Origin: Paenibacillus_I sp035510375
GTDB lineage: Bacteria > Bacillota > Bacilli > Paenibacillales > Paenibacillaceae
Length of the DNA stretch: 64,000 nt
NCBI RefSeq assembly: GCF_035510375.1
Contig: NZ_DATKHG010000051.1
Direction: 5' to 3' (one strand)
Under the pieces are notes generated by a model. It saw only the letters and a program-made list of their open reading frames with translations, was not told the origin of the DNA and ran no database searches. Shown here piece after piece: positions 17,153 to 25,293 of the stretch. Position numbers and translations under genes: made by a program. Within the stretch, counting starts at the first letter, position 1. Each line of letters opens with the position of its first letter.

Positions 17153-18388
17153 TTACAGGCTGAGCTTCGTGATGCGCTCGACCGCTTTCTCGGTATTTTC
17201 CCGGCTGCCGAACGCGGTCAGGCGGAAGTAGCCTTGCCCGGCTTGCCCGAAGCCGACGCCCGGCGTGCCGACGATGTTCGCCTCGCCCAGCAGCTTGTCG
17301 AAAAAGGCCCACGAATCCAGGCCGTTCGGCGTCTTCAGCCAAATGTAAGGCGCGTTCACACCGCCGTATACCTGCAGGCCCAGCGATTTCAGGCCGTCGC
17401 GGATAATGCCGGCATTGGTCATGTAGTAATCGACGAGCCCAGCGATCTGTTGTTTGCCCTCGGGCGAGTAGATCGCCGCGGCGCCGCGTTGGGTCACGTA
17501 GGAAACGCCGTTGAACTTCGTCGTATGCCGGCGGTTCCACAGGTCGGCCACCGCCACTTCGTTCCCGTTCGCATCCTTCGCTTTCAGCGCGCGCGGCACG
17601 ACCGTATACGCGCAGCGCACGCCGGTAAAGCCCGCCGTCTTCGAGAAGCTGCGGAACTCGATCGCCACCTCTTGCGCGCCTTCGATTTCATAAATGCTGT
17701 GCGGCACGTCCGCCTCCGTAATGAACGCCTCGTATGCGGAGTCGAACAGAATGATGCAGCCGTTCTCCTTCGCATAGTCGACCCACACCTTAAGCTCCGC
17801 CTTGGTGAGCGTCATGCCCGTCGGGTTGTTCGGGTAGCAAAGATAGATCAGGTCGACCTTCCGGTCCGGCAATGCCGGCTTGAAGTCGTTGCCTGCATCG
17901 CAGCGCAGGTAAACGATGTTGTCGTACTGGTGCGTCTCGCTGTTGAACCTGCCCGAGCGGCCGGCCATAACGTTCGTATCGACATAGACCGGATATACCG
18001 GGTCCTGAACGGCAATGACGGCATCCTGGCTGAAAATCTCCTGGATATTCCCGACGTCGCACTTGGAACCGTCGCTCACAAACACCTCGTTCGTCGCGAT
18101 GTCGATGCCGCGCGCCTTGTAGTCATGCTCCACGATCGCCTGCAGCAGAAAATCGTAGCCCTGCTCCGGTCCGTAGCCGCGGAACGTGCCCGGCTGGGCC
18201 AGCTCGTCCACCGCCGCATGCATCGCTTTCGTTACCGCCTCCGGCAAGCCGCGCGTAACGTCGCCGATGCCGAGGCTGATAATTTCCGCATTCGGGTTCT
18301 CCTGTATGAATTTCGTGCGCCGTTTGGCGATTTCGGAAAACAGATAGCTGCCCTGCAGCTCCAAAAAGTTCTGATTGATCCGGGTCAT
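17153..18388 (-). CDS. dapL: LL-diaminopimelate aminotransferase
   Basis: PLP enzyme that turns tetrahydrodipicolinate directly into LL-diaminopimelate, for lysine and peptidoglycan. The PLP lysine lies in SFSKTAGFTGVRCAYT, with the upstream YPNNPTGMTLTK and FDSAYEAFI blocks; the N-terminal ISLGIGDVTRGLPEAV is characteristic of DapL rather than of generic class I/II aminotransferases. The ATG at 18388, with AAAGGTG 9 bases upstream, gives 411 residues, the usual size. The frame extends about 37 codons further upstream, but that part lacks a ribosome site. It stands alone between rluD and the pyr operon. Its product pathway supplies the substrate of MurE encoded at 45 kb. Confidence 0.93.
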   Translation of the reverse strand: MTRINQNFLELQGSYLFSEIAKRRTKFIQENPNAEIISLGIGDVTRGLPEAVTKAMHAAVDELAQPGTFRGYGPEQGYDFLLQAIVEHDYKARGIDIATNEVFVSDGSKCDVGNIQEIFSQDAVIAVQDPVYPVYVDTNVMAGRSGRFNSETHQYDNIVYLRCDAGNDFKPALPDRKVDLIYLCYPNNPTGMTLTKAELKVWVDYAKENGCIILFDSAYEAFITEADVPHSIYEIEGAQEVAIEFRSFSKTAGFTGVRCAYTVVPRALKAKDANGNEVAVADLWNRRHTTKFNGVSYVTQRGAAAIYSPEGKQQIAGLVDYYMTNAGIIRDGLKSLGLQVYGGVNAPYIWLKTPNGLDSWAFFDKLLGEANIVGTPGVGFGQAGQGYFRLTAFGSRENTEKAVERITKLSL

Positions 18389-18570
18389 CGATTGCATCAC
18401 CTTTCCGGTATGGTATAGGGTATCGCGATATGGCGAACAGCCTGTTGCTCGCATGAAAATCCGGCTCTCCGCCGGTTGGCTGTCAATAGCATAGCGCACT
18501 TTCGGCAGCCGCTTAATGTAATAAGTAGCTAAAAATTTGCATTAATCCGCAACACGGCCCGGAGCAACGC

Positions 18571-18593
18571 AAAAGCACCCGGCTAGCGGGTGC
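18571..18593 (-). terminator. Terminator overlapping the rluD stop codon
   Basis: GCACCCG, a 5-base loop and CGGGTGC, followed on the minus strand by TTTTGCGTT. The stop codon TAG of the pseudouridine synthase gene lies in the loop region, so the last codons form the left arm of the stem. The T-run is short. Confidence 0.6.
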
Positions 18594-19539
18594 GCAGCAT
18601 GTGAAGCACGTCCTCCATATCGGCCGGCACAGGCGCCTCGAACAGCAGGCGCCCGCCGGTTGCCGGGTGCTCGAACCCGAGAACCGCGGCGTGAAGCGCC
18701 TGTCCGTTCAGCGGGATCGTTTTGGCCCTGCCGTATACCGGATCGCCGGCAAGCGGATGGCCGATGTACTTCATATGGACACGGATCTGATGGGTGCGGC
18801 CGGTCTCCAGCCTTAGCTCGAGCAGCGTATAATCGCCCAGCCGCTCGAGCACCGAGAAATGCGTGACGGAATGCTTGCCGCCCCGGTCCGTTACGGTAAA
18901 CATTTTGCGGTCGTGGGGATCCCGCCCGATCGGCGCGTCGATCGTGCCGTGATCGTGCGGCAGATTGCCGTGCGCGAGCGCCACGTATCGGCGGACGACC
19001 GTATGGTTTTTCAGCTGCTCGGCCAACGAGGCGTGAGCCAGGTCGTTTTTGGCGGCCATCAGCAGGCCTGTCGTATCCTTGTCGATCCGATGCACGATGC
19101 CCGGACGAAGCACGCCGTTGATGCCCGACAGGTCGCGGCAATGGTGCAGCAGGGCGTTGACGACCGTGCCCGACGTGTGCCCGGCGGCCGGGTGAACGAC
19201 CATCCCGCGCGGTTTGTCGATGACGATAACGTCCGCATCCTCGTAAACGATATCGAGCGGAATCGCCTCCGGCTCGATCGCCGCTTCCTGCGGCTCGGGC
19301 GGCTGCGCCGTCACGACATCGCCGGCGGCCAGCTTGTAATTTGCCTTGACGGGGCGGCCGTTGACGAGCACGGCGCCGGACTTGATCCAATCCTGGACCT
19401 GCGTCCTCGAGACGCCCTCCTCGGCGGATTCCGCCACATACTTGTCGATCCGGTCACCAGAGAAGGAGTCTGCGACGACCCACTCGAGCGTCTCCTCAGC
19501 GTGCGGATTCGTCGGTTCCGGCATTTGATTCGCTGTCAT
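18583..19539 (-). CDS. rluD: RluA-family 23S rRNA pseudouridine synthase (RluD/YlyB)
   Basis: Isomerises uridines in structured RNA, probably in 23S rRNA. An N-terminal S4 RNA-binding domain (about residues 24-85) precedes the catalytic domain with the motif HRIDKDTTGLL, whose aspartate is the nucleophile, and the conserved GRTHQIRVHM near residue 245. 318 residues is normal. The start lies inside the end of lspA (44-base overlap), and the lspA-rluD pair followed by pyr genes matches B. subtilis lspA-ylyB-pyrR. The exact target uridines cannot be assigned among RluA, RluC and RluD without phylogeny. Confidence 0.9.
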   Translation of the reverse strand: MTANQMPEPTNPHAEETLEWVVADSFSGDRIDKYVAESAEEGVSRTQVQDWIKSGAVLVNGRPVKANYKLAAGDVVTAQPPEPQEAAIEPEAIPLDIVYEDADVIVIDKPRGMVVHPAAGHTSGTVVNALLHHCRDLSGINGVLRPGIVHRIDKDTTGLLMAAKNDLAHASLAEQLKNHTVVRRYVALAHGNLPHDHGTIDAPIGRDPHDRKMFTVTDRGGKHSVTHFSVLERLGDYTLLELRLETGRTHQIRVHMKYIGHPLAGDPVYGRAKTIPLNGQALHAAVLGFEHPATGGRLLFEAPVPADMEDVLHMLRTR

Positions 19540-20035
19540 GATTCAAACGATCTCCATCCTGGGCGGTTTTGGCATTCCCGCGTTTATTATCCAGAAGTGT
19601 ATCCAGCAAAATGAGTCCCACACCGGTTACGATGCCCGTATCCGCGAGATTGAAAATCGGGAACGTGTAAGAACCAAAATTAAACTGCAGGAAATCGACA
19701 ACCTCGCCGAATGCCGCCCGGTCGAGAAAATTGCCGAGCGCCCCGCCGAGCACCAGGCCGAGCGCCGCCAGCATCAGACGCGACCCGCTTCGCTTGTTCC
19801 GTTCGATGTACCAGATGATGCCGGCGACAACAACGATCGTCACCAAAATAAAAAACAGGCTTTGCCCCTTCAGAATGCCGAAGGCGGCTCCGGGGTTCCG
19901 GATCGACGTGAGCAGAAAAAAATTGCCGATAATCGGAATTTGCTGGTACAGCTCCATCTGTGTGGCCACGATCCATTTGGCGAATTGGTCGATGGCGAAT
20001 ACGAGTACGGCGATCCAGTAATAATAGGCCTTCAA
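19496..20035 (-). CDS. lspA: Lipoprotein signal peptidase (signal peptidase II)
   Basis: Aspartic membrane protease that cleaves prolipoproteins before the lipidated cysteine; it would mature the lipoproteins encoded elsewhere in this window. Four membrane helices are evident, and both catalytic aspartates are present (GNFLDR, Asp 105; NLADTG, Asp 132), with the conserved RNPGAAFG block. The TTG at 20035 was chosen because GAGGG stands 7 bases before it, giving 179 residues; an upstream open extension has no ribosome site and would disrupt the first helix. It is coupled to rluD. Confidence 0.93.
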   Translation of the reverse strand: MKAYYYWIAVLVFAIDQFAKWIVATQMELYQQIPIIGNFFLLTSIRNPGAAFGILKGQSLFFILVTIVVVAGIIWYIERNKRSGSRLMLAALGLVLGGALGNFLDRAAFGEVVDFLQFNFGSYTFPIFNLADTGIVTGVGLILLDTLLDNKRGNAKTAQDGDRLNHDSESNAGTDESAR

Positions 20036-20097
20036 ATGGGTTCCCTCACTTTGTGCGTCTTGGGCGGCAGCCGCCAAGCATGGCATGTACCCAAAAT

Positions 20098-20106
20098 ATT
20101 GTAGCA
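20098..20106 (-). promoter_or_regulatory. Possible extended -10 promoter of lspA-rluD
   Basis: The minus strand reads TGCTACAAT, an extended -10 box, about 60 bases upstream of the lspA start. No good -35 is seen. A second -10-like box (TATAGT) lies at 20123-20128. A short hairpin (CTTGGCGGC/GCCGCCAAG) falls in the intervening leader. Confidence 0.4.
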
Positions 20107-20259
20107 CAATCGAAGCCCGTCGACTATACTCCCAGGAACGCGAAAGCGGAAGGCGGCTTCCATTTGCGCCAATCATAGTCCCCCGCGCCTCCTTCTAAAA
20201 AAACGGACGATGGCGAAAGCTAATAATCGACGAAACAGGATCAAAAGGAGGTCATCACC

Positions 20260-21018
20260 ATGAATGAGCTGCCCGCGTTAACCGCCCTCCGCGCCCGCCT
20301 GCTTGAGGAACGGGATCGGATTGAAAACAGGCTGCGCGACAACGATCACGACGGCATGGCGGAATCGCAGCGGTGGAATACGAACGAGCTGTCCACCAAT
20401 GACAACCACCCCGGCGATCTCGGCACCGAAACGTTCGAGAAAGGCAAGGACCTCTCGCTTCTCGAGCTCGACGAGCGGCACCTGCGCCGCATCAACGAAG
20501 CGCTTGAAGCGATGGACCAAGGCACCTACGGGATTTGCCGCGCTTGCGGGCAAAGCATTCCGCTTGAGCGGCTGCAGGCTTTGCCGGATACGCTGTACTG
20601 CGTGCGGCATTCGCCGCGCCGCATGGAACCGTTCGACCGTCCCGTCGAGGAAGAGCTGCTGAACCCTCCTTTCGGCCGCACCAGCATGGACGAGCAGAGC
20701 TCCTACAACGGGTTCGACGGCGAGGACGCCTGGCAAATCGTGCAAAGCTACGGCAATTCCAACTCGCCCGCCTTATCGGAGAATCCGTCGGCCGATTACG
20801 AGGAATTCATGATCGAAGCGGGTGAGCACGAAGGGTTCGTCGAGCCGATTGAAAGCTTCCTCGCCACCGACATTACCGGGCGCCATGTGTCGGTGGTCCG
20901 CAACAGCCAATACCATGAATACTTGGCGAGCCGGGAGGGCGACCGAGAGCTGGAATGGACGGAAACCGGCGAGGAATCGGACATCAACGCGGGCCAAGGG
21001 ACCAACCCGTCTCAGTAG
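20260..21018 (+). CDS. ylyA: TraR/DksA-type zinc finger protein, YteA/YlyA family
   Basis: Likely RNA polymerase-binding regulator; the B. subtilis YlyA homologue is linked to the forespore sigma-G programme and is encoded beside ileS and lspA. The N-terminal coiled coil (residues 1-85) leads to a zinc finger with Cys93-x2-Cys96 and Cys114 with His117. The roughly 135-residue C-terminal tail contains the block GEDAWQIVQSYGNSNSP, which supports the YteA/YlyA type rather than short DksA. AAAGGAGGT lies 8 bases before the ATG. Unlike in B. subtilis, this gene is on the strand opposite to ileS and lspA, and its end overlaps the next gene by 7 bases convergently. Confidence 0.85.
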   Translation: MNELPALTALRARLLEERDRIENRLRDNDHDGMAESQRWNTNELSTNDNHPGDLGTETFEKGKDLSLLELDERHLRRINEALEAMDQGTYGICRACGQSIPLERLQALPDTLYCVRHSPRRMEPFDRPVEEELLNPPFGRTSMDEQSSYNGFDGEDAWQIVQSYGNSNSPALSENPSADYEEFMIEAGEHEGFVEPIESFLATDITGRHVSVVRNSQYHEYLASREGDRELEWTETGEESDINAGQGTNPSQ

Positions 21019-21338
21019 GCACGGTCCTCCAGCTGATGCTGCACGATGCGCACGATATCCGCGATGAAGTCGCCGATGATCGGCAGGTTCAGCTTGCCGA
21101 GCATTTGCAGCAGATACAGGATCAACGCGGTGAAAACGGTGAACCCGATCGCGATGCCGACGCCGCGCGCCGTACCCCCGAGCAGGTTGCGCCACATCAG
21201 CGACAAGGGGCGGTTGAGCAAATCGACGTATTCGGCGATTTTTGCCCGCTCCATATCGTTCGAGATCGATTCAAGCCGCTTATTCACGGCTTCCAGCGCC
21301 TGCCGCGTCGCATTCGAATGTTCGACCTGCTCACCCAC
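21012..21338 (-). CDS. Small membrane protein, DUF5665-like
   Basis: 108 residues. An N-terminal amphipathic helix (about residues 8-40) ends in the motif EYVDLLNRP, followed by a membrane hairpin in which GGTARGVGIAIGFTVFTALIL leads into the segment IIGDFIADIV. This architecture fits the uncharacterised DUF5665 family of spore-forming Firmicutes; the family call is from memory and no function is known. The start is GTG with GGAGG 9 bases upstream. It sits after the ileS terminator and converges on the YlyA-like gene. Confidence 0.7.
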   Translation of the reverse strand: MGEQVEHSNATRQALEAVNKRLESISNDMERAKIAEYVDLLNRPLSLMWRNLLGGTARGVGIAIGFTVFTALILYLLQMLGKLNLPIIGDFIADIVRIVQHQLEDRAY

Positions 21339-21370
21339 CGCCGTCTTCCTCCATTCTCCATAAGTACGCG

Positions 21371-21437
21371 AAAAACGAGCCCCGGGCGCGCGCTTGCGCT
21401 TTGCAAGCGGCTATGCCCGAACCGGGAGCTCGTTTTT
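21371..21437. terminator. Terminator downstream of ileS
   Basis: AAAAACGAGC at one end pairs with GCTCGTTTTT at the other, with further CCGG/CCGG pairing and an inner GCGCTTGC/GCAAGCG hairpin. On the minus strand the stem ends in TTTTT, so it can end ileS transcripts after they cross repeat copy 2; the symmetric A and T runs make it potentially bidirectional. Confidence 0.7.
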
Positions 21438-21452
21438 CATATATAAGTTTTT

Positions 21453-21525
21453 TATCCTTAATGGGGTCCCCGAAAAGTAACCGGATTAAGCTACAGAGCA
21501 TCACGTCACTTTTTGGGGGTTATTT
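21453..21525 (-). repeat. Interspersed inverted-end repeat, copy 2
   Basis: Read on the minus strand, this copy is almost identical to copy 3 at 32528-32600, including the flank CCCCATTAAGGAT. Ends CCCCAAAAAGT and ACTTTTCGGGG are inverted. It starts about 26 bases after the ileS stop codon and is followed by the ileS terminator, so it is probably transcribed as the end of the ileS mRNA. Confidence 0.85.
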
Positions 21526-21550
21526 CATTGCCTCTTATTCCATTATGCCC

Positions 21551-24500
21551 TTATCCGCCGATCCGGATTCCGACCCGCTTGTCGCCAAGCTGCACCGTCC
21601 CCATGCCGTCTTCGGCCTTGTAGTCGACGCCCGTAAGCAGCACGTTCTCGAACAGGACGCTCTCGAACGCCGTTAGCGCGGCGCGCAGCTCATCGTCGAC
21701 ATCGAGCGTCAGCATGATCCGCTTCTCGATCGGCAGATCGAGCTTTTTGCGGAGGTCCTGGACGGCGCGGATCACCTCTCGGACCCAGCCCTCCTGCTCA
21801 AGCTCCGGGGTAATGTCCGTGTTCAGGGCCACATTCACACCGTTGCCCGAAGCCGAAGCGTAGCCGGGCTTCGCCTGCTTCTCGACGAGCAGCTCGTCAA
21901 GCGCGATGTCCAGCGTCTCGCCTTCTGCAGTGGTGAGGGCAATCCCTCCGTTCTGCACGGCCGCTCTCGCTTCGTCCGGGCCGAGCGCCTTCAGATGAGC
22001 CTGGATCGGGCCGACATGCTTGCCGAACTTTTTGCCCGCCGCCTTCAGGTTCAGCTTCAAGGTGAAGTCGACGAAGCCGCTGTCGCTGTTCTCCACGACG
22101 ATTGACTTGACATTGATCTCGTCCTTGATAATGTCCTCGTAGCCGGCAAGGTCGAATTCCCGGTCGAGCGACACGATGAGCGTCGAAAGCGGCTGGCGCG
22201 TCTTGATGCCGGTCTCATTGCGCACGTTGCGCGCCAGCTCGACGATTTGCCGGGTCGCTTCCATATCCCGCTCCAGCGCGGGATCGGACAATCCGTCCGC
22301 CGGCTGCGGATAATCGGCAAGATGCACGCTGCCTTCACCGCCCAGGTTGCCGTATACGTCCTCAGCAAGCAGCGGGGCATAAGGCGCGATCAGCTTGGCA
22401 AGCGTGACAAGCGCATACTGCAGCGTAACGTACGCATTCGTCTTGTCCGCCGTCAGCCCTTCGCCCCAGAACCGGTCGCGGGAGCGGCGGATATACCAGT
22501 TGCTGAGCTCGTCGACGAACGACTCGATCGCTCTGGCCGGATTTAAGAAATCGTTCGCCTCGAGCCCGGCCGACACCTGCCCGACCAATGTGTTCAAGCG
22601 GGACACGATCCAGCGGTCCAGCTTGCTCGCATCCGCGCCGTTGAAACGTTGAACTACGGCAGCTTGCAGCTCCGCGCTTTTCGCCGGCTTGTAGCCGTCG
22701 ATGGTCGCATACAGCGCGAAGAACGCGTGCGTGTTGACGATCGTGTCGATCACCTTCGATTTGGCCTCGCCCACGATGCCGCGGGAGAACCGCTTGCTGT
22801 TCCAGGGCGCGCTGTCCGACAGCAGCGCCCAGCGGAACGCGTCGGTACCGTATTCGTTGATGATTTCCCAAGGGTCGATGACATTCCCTTTCGACTTGGA
22901 CATTTTTTGCCCGTTCTCGTCGAGGATGTGGCCGGTGGAAATCACCGCTTTGTACGGCGCCCTGCCGTTATAGAGCGTCGAGACGGCCAGCAGGCTGAAA
23001 AACCAGCCGCGCGTCTGGTCGATCCCTTCGCAGATGAAGTCGGCCGGATACTGTTCCTCGAACCGTTTCTCATTCTCGAACGGATAATGCTGCTGCGCGA
23101 ACGGCATCGAGCCGCTGTCGAACCAGACGTCGATCACCTCGGACGTGCGCGTCATGACCCCCCCCGCGCAATGCGGGCAATTCAGATGCACCTCATCGAC
23201 GTAGGGCTTATGCAGTTCGAGATCCTCGGCGATCGGCTTGACCGAGCGGGCGCGCAGGTCGGCATGGCTTTCCGGGGCATATTCGCCCTTGCAATCGGCG
23301 CATACCCAAACGTTAAGCGGCGTCCCCCAATAGCGGTTCCGGCTGATGTTCCAATCGACGAGCTCCTCGAGGAATTTGCCGAAGCGGCCTTCGCGGATAT
23401 GGCCGGGATACCAGTCGACGGTGGCGTTGTTGGCGATCAATTGGTCCTTGACGGCGGTCGTCTTGATGAACCAGCTTTCCGTCGCATAGTACAGCAGCGG
23501 CGTTTTGCAGCGCCAGCAGAACGGATAGCTGTGCTCGTACCTTTCCTTCGAGAACAGCAGCCCGCGCTCGCTGAGCATTTTCACGATGTCCACATCGCAA
23601 TCCTTGACGAACCGGCCCGCCAGATCCGTCACCTCGTCGGTATAGCGGCCGGCGTTGTTGACGACGCTGACGAAATCGACGCCGTGCTGCCGGGTGACGC
23701 GGTAGTCGTCTTCCCCGTGCGCAGGCGCCATATGCACGATGCCCGTACCGCTCGTGTCGCTGACGAAATCGTCGCCGAGCACGACAAAGCCTTTGTCCGC
23801 CCGTACATAACGGAACGGCGGCTCGTAGCTTCTGCCGACCAGCTCTGCGCCCTTCAGCTTGGAGAGCACCTCGTGTTCACCCTTAAAGACGCTTTCGACC
23901 AGCGCTTCCGCCACGATATACGTTTCGCCCGCCTGCGCAACGCGGGCATAAGTAAGGTTAGGGTTGACGGCCAGCGCCACATTGGCCGGCAGCGTCCACG
24001 GCGTCGTCGTCCACGCCAGAATCGACTCGCCCGACGCCAGCTTGAACTTGACCGTGGCGCTCAGGTCCTTTACGTCCTCGTAGCCTTGCGCCACCTCATG
24101 CGAGCTCAGCGTCGTCTGGCAGTCCGGGCAATACGGGCTGACGCGGTGGCCGCGATAGAGCAGCCCTTTCTTGTGAATCGTCGACAGGATGTGCCAGACG
24201 CTCTCGATATAACCGTTGTTCAGTGTGATGTACGGATCGTCCATGTCGGTCCAGTAAGCGATCGCTTCCGTCAGCTCCCGCCATTGCCGCTCGTATTCGA
24301 AAACGCTGGCCTTGCATTTTTTGACGAACGCCTCGACGCCGTAGTTCTCGATTTCCTGCTTGCCCGAGATGCCGAGCTGCTTCTCGACGCCGAGCTCGAC
24401 GGGAAGGCCGTGGGTATCCCAGCCCGCCTTGCGGACGACCCGGTAGCCGGCCATCGTTTTGTAGCGGCCGACAAAATCCTTGATCACCCGTCCGAGCACA

Positions 24501-24670
24501 TGGCCGATATGCGGCGCGCCGTTTGCCGTCGGCGGTCCCTCGTAAAAGACGAAATTCGGCTTGCCGGCCCGGTTTTCAATCGACTTCTTAAACGTTTCCT
24601 CCTCGTTCCATCTGTTCAAAATGCGCAGCTCGCGGGCTCTTGCCCGCTCCTTCACATCCACGCGTTGCAT
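21551..24670 (-). CDS. ileS: Isoleucine--tRNA ligase, type 2 (eukaryote-like)
   Basis: Class I synthetase charging tRNA-Ile. Motif HIGH is at residues 54-57 (PHIGH) and KMSKS near residue 590; the CP1 editing domain lies between them, with cysteine clusters such as SPYCPDCQTTLS. The 1039 residues and blocks such as ELGVEKQLGISGKQEIENYG and YWTDMDDPYITLNN mark the longer eukaryote-like type 2 enzyme (like Bacillus cereus group IleS2), not the roughly 920-residue type 1 of B. subtilis. Type 2 enzymes generally resist mupirocin. AAGGAG precedes the ATG. It is regulated by an upstream T-box and its own sigma-A promoter, and is the only ileS in this window. Confidence 0.95.
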   Translation of the reverse strand: MQRVDVKERARARELRILNRWNEEETFKKSIENRAGKPNFVFYEGPPTANGAPHIGHVLGRVIKDFVGRYKTMAGYRVVRKAGWDTHGLPVELGVEKQLGISGKQEIENYGVEAFVKKCKASVFEYERQWRELTEAIAYWTDMDDPYITLNNGYIESVWHILSTIHKKGLLYRGHRVSPYCPDCQTTLSSHEVAQGYEDVKDLSATVKFKLASGESILAWTTTPWTLPANVALAVNPNLTYARVAQAGETYIVAEALVESVFKGEHEVLSKLKGAELVGRSYEPPFRYVRADKGFVVLGDDFVSDTSGTGIVHMAPAHGEDDYRVTRQHGVDFVSVVNNAGRYTDEVTDLAGRFVKDCDVDIVKMLSERGLLFSKERYEHSYPFCWRCKTPLLYYATESWFIKTTAVKDQLIANNATVDWYPGHIREGRFGKFLEELVDWNISRNRYWGTPLNVWVCADCKGEYAPESHADLRARSVKPIAEDLELHKPYVDEVHLNCPHCAGGVMTRTSEVIDVWFDSGSMPFAQQHYPFENEKRFEEQYPADFICEGIDQTRGWFFSLLAVSTLYNGRAPYKAVISTGHILDENGQKMSKSKGNVIDPWEIINEYGTDAFRWALLSDSAPWNSKRFSRGIVGEAKSKVIDTIVNTHAFFALYATIDGYKPAKSAELQAAVVQRFNGADASKLDRWIVSRLNTLVGQVSAGLEANDFLNPARAIESFVDELSNWYIRRSRDRFWGEGLTADKTNAYVTLQYALVTLAKLIAPYAPLLAEDVYGNLGGEGSVHLADYPQPADGLSDPALERDMEATRQIVELARNVRNETGIKTRQPLSTLIVSLDREFDLAGYEDIIKDEINVKSIVVENSDSGFVDFTLKLNLKAAGKKFGKHVGPIQAHLKALGPDEARAAVQNGGIALTTAEGETLDIALDELLVEKQAKPGYASASGNGVNVALNTDITPELEQEGWVREVIRAVQDLRKKLDLPIEKRIMLTLDVDDELRAALTAFESVLFENVLLTGVDYKAEDGMGTVQLGDKRVGIRIGG

Positions 24671-24701
24671 CCGGTTCCGCTCCTTCTATAATGAAATTGG
24701 T

Positions 24702-24936
24702 TTAATTCGCAATCGTCCACACCTTCGCTCTCACACCCCAACACGCAAAAACCGGCTTACTGCTCGCCTCGCACGCGCTTCCGCCGCTGTAGTACACAAA
24801 ATGCGTCTTACAGCCGATCTTGTACTGACTTTCGTCGATGTAGCACGGAAAATTGCAACTGTTAATGCCGGATTCCAGCGTTATTCCTCGCGGCAGGCGC
24901 GTTGCAGCCGCTTCGGGGGTTTGCCGGGCTAACAAC
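24702..24936 (-). pseudogene. Cysteine-rich coding remnant between T-box and ileS
   Basis: An open minus-strand frame ends with a TAA at 24702 and has protein-like composition and lower GC than its neighbours. Its C-terminal 60 residues hold five cysteines (segments SCNFPCYIDES, IGCKTHFVYYSGG, SACEASS and VFACWGV), which resembles a small secreted disulfide-bonded domain. There is no ATG and no ribosome site, and the frame begins in the T-box terminator, so it is most likely the 3' remnant of an inserted gene. No family was recognised. Confidence 0.35.
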
Positions 24937-25247
24937 AAAAAACCCGTCCCGATAGGGACGAGTTTTCACTCGCGATACCACCCTTGTTCCGGATAACGGG
25001 CTCAACGCTGCCTTATAAAAAGACGGCGTGGAGGCGCTCCGGCACCTTCGCCGCAAACGAGTTCGTCTGCGTTCCGTATAACGGCGGACACCCGGCGCCG
25101 CTTACTCTTACCGTTCGGCGGCGCTTCTCGGAGAGGATATTCGGCTGGGGTCCGAACGCCGGCTTGCAGCGGATGCCGGCTCTCTGGGGAACGATTCCCG
25201 CAGCTTACTCGTTCTCGTCGACGAAGTTAAGTCAATTGCATTCATTC
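24937..25247 (-). ncRNA. T-box riboswitch of ileS
   Basis: Leader RNA that reads uncharged tRNA-Ile. The T-box core AAGGGTGGTATCGCGAG (minus strand, 24969-24985) lies directly before the terminator stem (CTCGTCCC, TATC, GGGACGGG) and TTTTTT at 24937-24967. The core overlaps the left arm of that stem, as needed for terminator/antiterminator switching. A candidate specifier codon ATC, in the context GAATATCC, is at 25138-25136. The terminator lies about 265 bases before ileS, longer than usual because of the cysteine-rich remnant. Confidence 0.92.
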
Positions 25248-25253
25248 ATTATC

Positions 25254-25282
25254 GTTATACACCGAACGATGCCGTTTGTCAA
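25254..25282 (-). promoter_or_regulatory. Sigma-A promoter of the ileS T-box leader
   Basis: TTGACA (25282-25277), a 17-base spacer and TATAAC (25259-25254). The -35 box starts only 12 bases after the divIVA stop codon. Confidence 0.88.
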
Positions 25283-25293
25283 ACGCCGTTCGC

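Noticed and set aside
18389..18540. Sigma-A promoter for dapL based on TTGACA near 18480
   Set aside because: No acceptable -10 box lies 16-18 bases downstream of it.
22649..24691. 680-residue open frame on the plus strand
   Set aside because: It is the antisense of ileS. GC-rich third positions of the real gene keep the opposite frame open; it has no ribosome site and no protein family marks.
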